Of a stretch of DNA of 64,000 bases, positions 50,450 through 57,063 are shown in pieces. Position numbers and translations under genes: made by a program. The notes beneath the pieces were generated by a model. It did not search any database and was not told the origin of the DNA. It was given only the letters and a program-made list of their open reading frames with translations. How positions within the stretch are numbered: position 1 is the first letter of the stretch; each line of letters starts with the position of its first letter. The stretch is from Bog-375 sp049587755 (lineage in GTDB: Bacteria; Acidobacteriota; Terriglobia; Bryobacterales; Bryobacteraceae), in the NCBI GenBank assembly GCA_049587755.1, contig JBAVEN010000005.1:1-64000 (forward strand). Reading direction: 5' to 3'.

Positions 50450-51918
50450 TCCGCCAGCGCCTCCGCCAGGACGCGGCCGGTGGATGAAGAAGGCGGCACA
50501 ACGCCGCAGACGCGAGCCAGGGTGGGAGCCAGGTCCACCGCTTCCACCGGCGATTCAAATGTTCCGCTGCGAAACTGGCGGCCGTACAGGCACAGCGGCA
50601 CGCTGGTGTCATAGTCGTAGAGCGAGCCGTAAGAGATGCCGCGTCCCTGGTTGTAGTCTTCCACGTATTCCGGCCGGTAGGAGAGCATGAGATCGCCGCA
50701 GCGGTTGGTGTGGAAGCTGTTGCGGAAACGGCGCTCCCATAGGTCGCGGCTGGAACAGACGCCGCCGGCAGTATAGTATCCGGTGACAGCGGGGTGCTCG
50801 AGGGCGGCGGCGGCGGCGGCCCGCCGCATCGGTTCCGGGTCGCGCGCCGCACCGGGGTCCAGGTACAGAAACGGGTAGATGTACTTTTGGACGTGCCCGA
50901 GATTGCGGTTGTGGAGGGCGGTCTCAACGGCCTCCGCCACGCTTTCGCCGGGCACGGCCATGCGACGGCGGGCGCCGGGGCTGGGCGCGGGCGGCGCTCC
51001 GTGGCAGCCGGCGAAGGCCAGATTGAATCCCTTGTCGCCCAGCGTTCGCCGCAACTGCGCCATGAGCGATTCCATTTGCAGATCGATCTGCAGAGTCATC
51101 TGCTGCATCAGCGGCGAGAACGCCCCGGTTTCAAATCCCAGCCGGGCGGGCGCGGAGACCACCAGGCAGACGAAATCGAAACTTCCTGACTGCCCGAGCC
51201 GCTCGTTGGTTGCCAACTCGCGCAGGAAATCGAATTGCGCCGCCGCGGCAAACGGCGAAGACTGATACAACTCGTCGAAGAGCTGTGGATGGGCCGCATC
51301 ATACGTGAGGACGCGCAGCGGGGGGGAGCCGGCCGGCGCGCCGGCCGCCAGCCACTCGGCGCCGTGGAGCGCCTCGATTGCTCTTTGCGTGTTGAAGGGG
51401 GCCAGCCAGTCCGGGGCCTCGCCCAGTGTGTTGAAACGGCCGTCCTGGTCGCGCCAGTACATCCGCACCGCGGGGTGGGCTGACACCAGCCCGGCTTGCG
51501 CCGCGCTCGTCCCCACCACGAAGACTCGGGTCCCGGCCTCGGCGGCGATCTGTCCGGCCACGGTGGTCGCCAGCATCTCCTCTTCGGAGGCTTTCACCGT
51601 TTGCCGCCAACGGTGATCCCACCAGGAATCGGCAACAATGCCATGCTCGGCCGGCCAGGCGCCAGTGGCAAGCGTCGCCAGTGTTGTCGAAGGAAAGGTG
51701 CTGGCCAGATGCCGGCAGTCTGGAAAATATGCACCGGAAGTTAGTAGCTTCCGAAACCCCCCATTGGATAGCTTACCCCACGCAGATTCCAGGAAATCCG
51801 CCCGCAAGAGCTCGATTAGAATCAATACGAACAAGTTAGGCCGTGGCGCTAAGGCCCAAGATTTGAAAGACATACCACCCAACATCGAGAGAGCGAACGT
51901 CCGCCGGCATATGTCCAT
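50446..51918 (-). CDS. Alkaline-phosphatase-superfamily protein with degraded metal site (probable pseudoenzyme)
   Basis: 490 residues. A twin-arginine-like leader (CRRTFALSMLGG) precedes a PafA/NPP-type alkaline phosphatase fold. The nucleophile Thr is kept (T79 in FPSTTLATLATGAWPAEHGI), and H306 too, but the other expected zinc ligands are changed: Asp to E36 (LILIELLRADF), Asp to A258 and His to F262 (VVSAPARLGFETG), Asp to C305 (AGCHGAP) and His to Y430 (ISYGSLYDYD). The fold is retained through SVPLCLYGRQFRSGTFESPVEAVDLAPTLA. The reading frame is intact and overlaps pyrD by 4 nt, so it is an expressed gene, probably without phosphatase activity. Confidence 0.8.
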   Translation of the reverse strand: MDICRRTFALSMLGGMSFKSWALAPRPNLFVLILIELLRADFLESAWGKLSNGGFRKLLTSGAYFPDCRHLASTFPSTTLATLATGAWPAEHGIVADSWWDHRWRQTVKASEEEMLATTVAGQIAAEAGTRVFVVGTSAAQAGLVSAHPAVRMYWRDQDGRFNTLGEAPDWLAPFNTQRAIEALHGAEWLAAGAPAGSPPLRVLTYDAAHPQLFDELYQSSPFAAAAQFDFLRELATNERLGQSGSFDFVCLVVSAPARLGFETGAFSPLMQQMTLQIDLQMESLMAQLRRTLGDKGFNLAFAGCHGAPPAPSPGARRRMAVPGESVAEAVETALHNRNLGHVQKYIYPFLYLDPGAARDPEPMRRAAAAAALEHPAVTGYYTAGGVCSSRDLWERRFRNSFHTNRCGDLMLSYRPEYVEDYNQGRGISYGSLYDYDTSVPLCLYGRQFRSGTFESPVEAVDLAPTLARVCGVVPPSSSTGRVLAEALAE

Positions 51919-52026
51919 GAAAAAAGAGTTTATCAGAGCCGGAGGTTGATGTTATAGTGTTGTTTCTTTTCGACGCGAAATTTGGGTCAGTACCGGTCTA
52001 TGGTGTGGCCGGCTGAGGCGTGTGCC

Positions 52027-52341
52027 ATGAACAAAGACGATAGCGTGCTAGGGCTTGCGGAAATCAGGCGCAACCGGGGCATCTCACTCAAAGAGATTGC
52101 CGATTCGACCAAGATCAGTATGCGGTCGCTCGAAGCGATTGAGCAGGGCGATTTTCGCAGGCTACCCGGTGGCATTTACAATACCAGTTACATACGCCAA
52201 TACGCTCGCGCCATCGACTACGACGAATCCGTCTTGCTGGCGTTTTACCATCAGCAGGCTGGCGACATACAGGACGCGGTTCCGGAACAACATCCCCCCA
52301 CCAGCGGTTTCCGCCCAGTGCATTCGATTTTCAACTGGTAG
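52027..52341 (+). CDS. RodZ-like helix-turn-helix domain protein
   Basis: 104 residues. LGLAEIRRNRGISLKEIADSTKISMRSLEAIEQGDFRRLPGGIYNTSYIRQYARAID is the N-terminal HTH domain of RodZ-like proteins. The membrane helix and periplasmic domain of full RodZ are absent, so this is a stand-alone version. The ATG at 52027 is chosen because the domain starts right after it. It is divergent from the phosphatase-like gene, and a possible -10 box TATAGT lies near 51954. Confidence 0.85.
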   Translation: MNKDDSVLGLAEIRRNRGISLKEIADSTKISMRSLEAIEQGDFRRLPGGIYNTSYIRQYARAIDYDESVLLAFYHQQAGDIQDAVPEQHPPTSGFRPVHSIFNW

Positions 52342-52426
52342 CGCCAAACGGCAGAGGCGATGGGATGACGTCCGCCCCGCCGGCGCACAATCAGCAATCC
52401 TGACACGACCCTGAGCACTCCTCCGA

Positions 52427-52825
52427 CTAGCTTGGAGTTTGCTTCTCCGCCATCCGAGCGGCGAACTTGGCCACGTTGATGATGGCGCGCTGGTGGGTGC
52501 CCTCGCCCATCTTCTCTTTCTCGTCCCAGGCCTCCACGCGGAACTCGACGCGGCGGTCCACCACCCCGGTAATCTCCGCCGTGATGTTCACCATCGCGCC
52601 GATGGGCGCGGCCGCCAGGTGGAAGACGTTGACGTGGGTGCCCACAGTGTCGTATCCCGGCTCGAGTTGCGGCAGCACCGTGTCGCGGCAGGTGCGCTCC
52701 ATGAGGCCGATCATATGCGGGGTGGCAAGCACGCGCGGACCTTCCGTGCCGAGGAAGGAGATGGCATTTTCGGCCGTCACCAGCACGCGCTTTTCCCCTT
52801 TGGTCCCGATTACGATGTTGTGCAT
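52427..52825 (-). CDS. Hotdog thioesterase of the FlK (fluoroacetyl-CoA thioesterase-like) type
   Basis: 132 residues. T35, E43 and H69 have exactly the spacing of the FlK catalytic residues Thr42, Glu50 and His76, in LATPHMIGLMERTC and GTHVNVFHLAAAP. The end, GTHQRAIINVAKF, also follows the family. Homologues are common in bacteria that never meet fluoroacetate, so it is more safely called an acyl-CoA thioesterase. The start at 52825 lies 8 nt after the stop of the upstream isomerase-like gene, suggesting cotranscription. Confidence 0.85.
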   Translation of the reverse strand: MHNIVIGTKGEKRVLVTAENAISFLGTEGPRVLATPHMIGLMERTCRDTVLPQLEPGYDTVGTHVNVFHLAAAPIGAMVNITAEITGVVDRRVEFRVEAWDEKEKMGEGTHQRAIINVAKFAARMAEKQTPS

Positions 52826-52833
52826 AGAGTGGA

Positions 52834-53748
52834 TTAAGCGGCTGCGAGTCCGGCCAGCACGCCCCGCATATAGCTGAATGAGCGTTCGACGCCGGGCAGC
52901 GGGTCGTCTGCGTGGATTTCGTATTCGAGGTCGACGCAGCCCTGATAGCGGATCTTCTTGAGCTGCTGAAAAATCGCCGGGATCGGGATTTCGCCGTCGC
53001 CCACATCGCACTGGCTGTCGCGGTTGGTGAGATCGGTCAGATCCTTGATGTGCATATCGAGCAGGCGCGAACCGGCCTGCGCAATGATATTCACCGGATC
53101 GTCGGGGTAAACGACATCGCCCGTCCGCGCGGCGGCCGATTCCCGCAAATGGGCCGTACGGATGGCCCGATACGCGTGGCCGACATCCATGCACAGGCCG
53201 CAGCGCGGGTCGAGACCGCTCACCGCTTCCAGCACCGATTGCGCGCTGGGGAAATGGCGGTCCTCCGGCCCGTGATTGTGGATGGCGATACGGATGTCGT
53301 ATTCCCGGACCAGATGCTCGACGTTCTTGAGGTTGGCTTGGGTGGGAGCGCAGACCATCATGGGCGCGCCGAAGTTCTTCGCCAACTCGAACAGCGGGCG
53401 CAAGTCGTCCACGGTATTGGCCCGGGTCATGTCAATGTTGCCGATGCTCATCACCTTTAGCCCGGCGGCATCGAACGCCTGGCGCGCTTCGCGGGCCTGT
53501 TCGGGAGTGCTGTTGGTGGCCAGTTGCTGAGGCGTGTTCTTGACGCTGATCCAGGGAGTGCGCACGGCCCGGATCATTTCGATCACCTTCGGCCGGTCGA
53601 ACTTGCGAAAGGTGTAAGTGGCGATGCCGAGCTTGATGCCCGAGGGCTCGGGTTCGACGCGGGCGGAAGCGGCGGGAACGGTCATCGAGCCCAAGCCCGC
53701 CAGGCCGGCCGCGCCCAAAAAGCCACGGCGCGTGGTTGAAGTTTTCAT
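52834..53748 (-). CDS. Tat-exported sugar phosphate isomerase/epimerase-like protein
   Basis: 304 residues. A twin-arginine leader, TTRRGFLGAAGLAGLG, precedes a xylose-isomerase-like TIM barrel: KLGIATYTFRKFDRPKVIEMI, VMSIGNIDM, IAIHNHGPED, CGLCMDVGHAYRA, MHIKDL and CVDLEYEI. The metal-binding residues in HNHG, DVGH, H-I-K-D and the late Glu are present. Such exported proteins are abundant in Acidobacteriota and act on unknown sugars. The FlK-type thioesterase follows directly. Confidence 0.9.
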   Translation of the reverse strand: MKTSTTRRGFLGAAGLAGLGSMTVPAASARVEPEPSGIKLGIATYTFRKFDRPKVIEMIRAVRTPWISVKNTPQQLATNSTPEQAREARQAFDAAGLKVMSIGNIDMTRANTVDDLRPLFELAKNFGAPMMVCAPTQANLKNVEHLVREYDIRIAIHNHGPEDRHFPSAQSVLEAVSGLDPRCGLCMDVGHAYRAIRTAHLRESAAARTGDVVYPDDPVNIIAQAGSRLLDMHIKDLTDLTNRDSQCDVGDGEIPIPAIFQQLKKIRYQGCVDLEYEIHADDPLPGVERSFSYMRGVLAGLAAA

Positions 53749-53842
53749 GACTCCAACATTCTATGCAATTTTCTTAGGCCAGCGGGCCGGAGGGTGTGCT
53801 TTTAGCATGCCCAGCGTCGGCATTCCCACCAACGTGGCTCGC

Positions 53843-53868
53843 AAAAAACCGGCGGCAAAGACCGCCGG
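53843..53868 (-). terminator. Rho-independent terminator of the sigma/DUF4097 operon
   Basis: ccggcggc, aaag, accgccgg (53849-53868) with six As at 53843-53848, giving a T run on the minus strand. It is about 60 nt past the stop of the last DUF4097 gene. Short copies of ggcgctacgaaga follow at 53868 and 53908. Confidence 0.8.
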
Positions 53869-53927
53869 CGCTACGAAGAGAGGGAGCGCGGTAGCGCTGC
53901 AGTCCGGCGGCGCTACGAAGAAACTGG

Positions 53928-54710
53928 CTACTTCTTCTTTCGCAGATAAATGGTTCCGTGGATGGTGTGAAAGGTGGCCAGCACGCCGCCGCCATTGATG
54001 ACGCCATCGAAATTGTTGTCGAAGCGAAGGCGGAATCTAAGCCCGCCGGAGTTGTCCTTCGCCATCGACGCGGATCCACCGCGCTCGATTTCGAAATCGC
54101 TGTAGATGTCGGAACGCATGGTCTTGAACATGACGTTAGCCTTGACGTCGGCCGGCAGCGTCACGTCAATGGAGCCATTCAGGCTGCTGAACGACAGCGG
54201 CTTGGAGGGATCGACGCGGTCCATGATGACGCGGATGGCACCGTTCAGCGCATGGGCCACCACGGTTCCCGAGATGCCGGTCAGCTCGGTGCGCCCGGAA
54301 AGCGTATCGGTATCCACCTCGCCGTGCACGCCGTCTACACTGAGGTTGCCATTGAGGGAGTGCAGGCTCACCGAGATTTCGGTGGGAACGGTGATCGTCA
54401 GCGGGCCCGGCAGCGTTGGATCGGCATGGATCGCGATGATGTTATCGGCTTCATCGATGGCGAGGCCGCGCGGACCGTCCAGGCGGCGCATGCCGTCGGC
54501 GCTGCGGGCCGGGCGAGAGCCGCCTTCCACGATCACCTCGCTGCCGCCGTACGTCTTCACTGTGATCGAGTTGTTCAGCACATGCACGTTCACTTGGCGT
54601 GCGTGGCCGCCCGGCGGCGCCGGAACCACGACGCGCCCTGAGCTGTCCTGCGCGGCGGCAAGACCGCACACGATGATGGCTATGCCCGCGAGGGTGAATA
54701 TGGTTTTCAT
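53928..54710 (-). CDS. DUF4097-type beta-helix protein (second of pair)
   Basis: 260 residues with signal peptide MKTIFTLAGIAIIVCGLAAAQ. The body is a repeated beta pattern of the DUF4097 type: VSLHSLNGNLSVDGVHGEVDTDTLSGRTELTGISGTVVAHALNGAIRV, then SFSSLNGSIDVTLPADVKANVMFKTMRSDIYSDFEIE. The SLNG/ALNG turns recur every 20-25 residues. It is probably periplasmic or outer-membrane associated, and is the last gene of the sigma-factor operon, 37 nt after its paralogue. Function unknown. Confidence 0.8.
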   Translation of the reverse strand: MKTIFTLAGIAIIVCGLAAAQDSSGRVVVPAPPGGHARQVNVHVLNNSITVKTYGGSEVIVEGGSRPARSADGMRRLDGPRGLAIDEADNIIAIHADPTLPGPLTITVPTEISVSLHSLNGNLSVDGVHGEVDTDTLSGRTELTGISGTVVAHALNGAIRVIMDRVDPSKPLSFSSLNGSIDVTLPADVKANVMFKTMRSDIYSDFEIERGGSASMAKDNSGGLRFRLRFDNNFDGVINGGGVLATFHTIHGTIYLRKKK

Positions 54711-54747
54711 GACTGTTCCTCTTCTTTTGTCCCGCCGGTTTGTGCAC

Positions 54748-55569
54748 CTACGGTTTCGTCTCATGCAGGCGGATAGGGCCGTTGAAGCCTTCGAAGGCCA
54801 GCGTGGGGCCGCCCTGGCCGATTCGACCCGACCCGGAGCGGCCGCTGTGGTAAACGTATTTCGTGCCGTTTGCCTGCGCGCTGGCCCTCGCTGCCACGGG
54901 CGCCACTTCGAAATCGGAATACACGCCGCCGTTAAACGTCTTGTAGCTCAGCTCGGCATGGAGGCCGGGCTGAAAGTAAGCATCCACGGAACCGTTGAAG
55001 GTCTTGACAACGAGGTCTTGCTCGGGGTTGCGGCGGAAGGCGATCTTCACCGGCCCGTTGAAGGTGTGAACGCTGCCGGCGCCGGCGACGTCATCCGCCT
55101 CGATGCGGCCGTTGAATGCGTGGAGGCTGAAATCGCCGCTGGTTCCCTTGACGGCGATTTCGCTGTTGAAGTTATGGAGCGCCAGCGCGGTGCCAGCCGG
55201 CACCTGGATGTCGTAGTCGAACTCGACGCGATACCCTTCTTGGCCGTGCCAAGAATTGTGGCTGTGGTAATCCTGATGCAATTTGACCTCACCGCCCTGT
55301 TCGGTAATCTCGAGCTTGACGTCGCGCTTGGCTTCGGCCAGCTTCTCCGCGGAGTCGGCGCGGTTGTGGCGCACTAGCGTGACCTCGATCCGGCTGCCGC
55401 CGCCGCTCACGTGAATCGCACCGGCGAAGTTATCGACCACCAGCTTGTGGCCGGCTCCGCCGGCGTAAGAATGATGGATGGTTTCCTGGTCTTCCACCAG
55501 CCAGTGGCGATCGGAATCATGCGCCGCCAGCGGTACGAGCGAAACGGTCAGCAGCAAAAGGGCTTTCAT
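54748..55569 (-). CDS. DUF4097-type beta-helix protein (first of pair)
   Basis: 273 residues with signal peptide MKALLLLTVSLVPLAAH. Repeats of the same type: LALHNFNSEIAVKGTSGDFSLHAFNGRIEADDVAGAGSVHTFNGPVKI, then VVKTFNGSVDAYFQPGLHAELSYKTFNGGVYSDFEV. The xFNG turn replaces the LNG turn of the downstream paralogue. A His-rich stretch (HQDYHSHNSWHGQEGY) lies before the repeats. Its ATG overlaps the anti-sigma gene's stop by 4 nt, so expression is coupled to the sigma/anti-sigma pair. Confidence 0.82.
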   Translation of the reverse strand: MKALLLLTVSLVPLAAHDSDRHWLVEDQETIHHSYAGGAGHKLVVDNFAGAIHVSGGGSRIEVTLVRHNRADSAEKLAEAKRDVKLEITEQGGEVKLHQDYHSHNSWHGQEGYRVEFDYDIQVPAGTALALHNFNSEIAVKGTSGDFSLHAFNGRIEADDVAGAGSVHTFNGPVKIAFRRNPEQDLVVKTFNGSVDAYFQPGLHAELSYKTFNGGVYSDFEVAPVAARASAQANGTKYVYHSGRSGSGRIGQGGPTLAFEGFNGPIRLHETKP

Positions 55570-56393
55570 CTGGACTCTCCTTTGATTCCCAACTCTTCGA
55601 TAGCCCACTGCGCGCGCTGGCGCACGGCCTCGTCGGTCTCCGGGTTGCTAGCCAGGCGGCGCAGCGCGGAGGCGCAGTCACGGTCCTTGGCTTTCACCGC
55701 CAAATCGATCAGAGCCACCTGTGCCAGGGGCGAATCCTGCGCGGCGAGCGTGGCCGGCAGCGCGCGCTGCACGTTCGGATCGGCCACATACCTTTCCAGC
55801 GCGTCCACCGCGGACAGGCGCACGTTCACGTTGGAATCGTGGCCGGCGGCGTAAAGCAGCGCCAGCTCCACCTGAGGGTCCGGCTGCGCCATGCGATACG
55901 CATAAGTGACGCCTTCAATCCTCGATGCGGGAGATTGCTGCTGCTGCATCAACGAAAGCGCCACTAGCTGGTGCAGGCTTTCCACCTGGCCCTGCAACTG
56001 CGCGATTTCCGGGCTCACCGATGGACGCGGCGCCAGGCTGCGGCCGGCCACCAGACCAATGGCGAGGACGGCCAGGCCGGCCGCCAGTTGCCAGGCCCAG
56101 CGCGGCGGAAGCCGGCGGGACGGCGCGGGGCGCGCCACGGCGGCCTTGCGGCCCTGCTCCAGGCCGGCCTCGAAAGCGGCCAGCGTTGCCTGGAAGCGGT
56201 CCTTCATGGCCGGGCCGGGTTCGGCTTCGAGCTTGAGTGCTTCCAGGCCGCGCCAGACGATTCCTAAGCGGGCCAGCTCGCCGCGGCACCCGGAACAGGT
56301 TTCCAGGTGTTCGATGAGGCGCTCCCGAGCGCTTTCGCCCAACCTGCCGGCCAGGCACTCGGGAAGTTGTTCGCGGATGTTCTCGCAGTTCAT
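55566..56393 (-). CDS. Zinc-finger anti-sigma factor with C-terminal HEAT-like repeats
   Basis: 275 residues. Zinc-finger domain at about 1-45: MNCENIREQLPECL, then HLETCSGCRGEL giving the HxxxCxxC of zf-HC2 anti-sigma factors. A membrane helix at about 100-118 (LAAGLAVLAIGLVAG) puts the rest in the periplasm: a coiled-coil stretch (EIAQLQGQVESLHQLVALSLMQQQQ) and HEAT-like helical repeats (NVNVRLSAVDALERYVADPNVQRALPATL, LAQVALIDLAVKAKD). It should hold the adjacent ECF sigma factor; the HEAT region is a plausible sensor. Stops and starts overlap by 4 nt on both sides. Confidence 0.88.
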   Translation of the reverse strand: MNCENIREQLPECLAGRLGESARERLIEHLETCSGCRGELARLGIVWRGLEALKLEAEPGPAMKDRFQATLAAFEAGLEQGRKAAVARPAPSRRLPPRWAWQLAAGLAVLAIGLVAGRSLAPRPSVSPEIAQLQGQVESLHQLVALSLMQQQQSPASRIEGVTYAYRMAQPDPQVELALLYAAGHDSNVNVRLSAVDALERYVADPNVQRALPATLAAQDSPLAQVALIDLAVKAKDRDCASALRRLASNPETDEAVRQRAQWAIEELGIKGESR

Positions 56394-56941
56394 GACATTG
56401 GTTCTCCCCGCAAGGCGAAGAAGCGGTCGCCGAGTTCGTGCAGTGCCCGGTAGACGCGCACCTTCACCGTTCCCACCTCGCACTGCAAGGCGGCGGCGAT
56501 TTCTTCGTATTTCAACTCCAGAAAACGGCTCATGACGAGCACTTCCCGTTTCTCCTGCGGCATCTCGGACAAGGCTTGGCGCAGCAGCGCGGTTTCCTGC
56601 TTTTCTTCCATCAACCGGTCGGGCGCCGCGTCCGGGCTGGCCGCTTCCGGCGCATCCGCCGGCCAGGCGACTTCGTTCTTCCGCCGGCCAACGTGATCCA
56701 GGTAGGCGTTGCGGCCAATCTGGAACAGCCAGGCGCGAAAGGCGTTTTCCGCCTGGTAGCTGCGGCGGTACTTTAGGACGCGAAAGAACGTCTCCTGCAC
56801 CAGATCCTCGCTGACGGCGCGGTCTCCAGTGAGGTGCAGGAAGTAATGCAACAGGGAGCGATGATGGCGGTCGAACAGATCTTCGAGGCGGTTCACCTCG
56901 CCATCCCGGACTTGCCTCATGATTTGTTCGTCCTCCACCAT
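56390..56941 (-). CDS. ECF RNA polymerase sigma factor
   Basis: 183 residues. Region 2 (about 20-85) has LFDRHHRSLLHYFLHLTGDRAVSEDLVQETFFRVLKY and FRAWLFQIGRNAYLDHVGR; region 4 (about 115-170) has LSEMPQEKREVLVMSRFLELKYEEIAAALQCEVGTVKVRVYRALHEL. It heads a leftward operon with the zinc-finger/HEAT anti-sigma factor (4-nt overlap) and two DUF4097 proteins, and probably drives its own operon. It diverges from the ADOP permease gene at 57064. Confidence 0.95.
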   Translation of the reverse strand: MVEDEQIMRQVRDGEVNRLEDLFDRHHRSLLHYFLHLTGDRAVSEDLVQETFFRVLKYRRSYQAENAFRAWLFQIGRNAYLDHVGRRKNEVAWPADAPEAASPDAAPDRLMEEKQETALLRQALSEMPQEKREVLVMSRFLELKYEEIAAALQCEVGTVKVRVYRALHELGDRFFALRGEPMS

Positions 56942-57063
56942 TGCTTTTCAAAAGGGAATACTGGCCAGATCGAAAATGGTTACGAAAATAGTTACGCCTG
57001 GGTTCCTGGTGCGCGATGCAACTTTTTGCCAACTTTCCCCGCCCGCCGAGCGTATAAGCGGGT

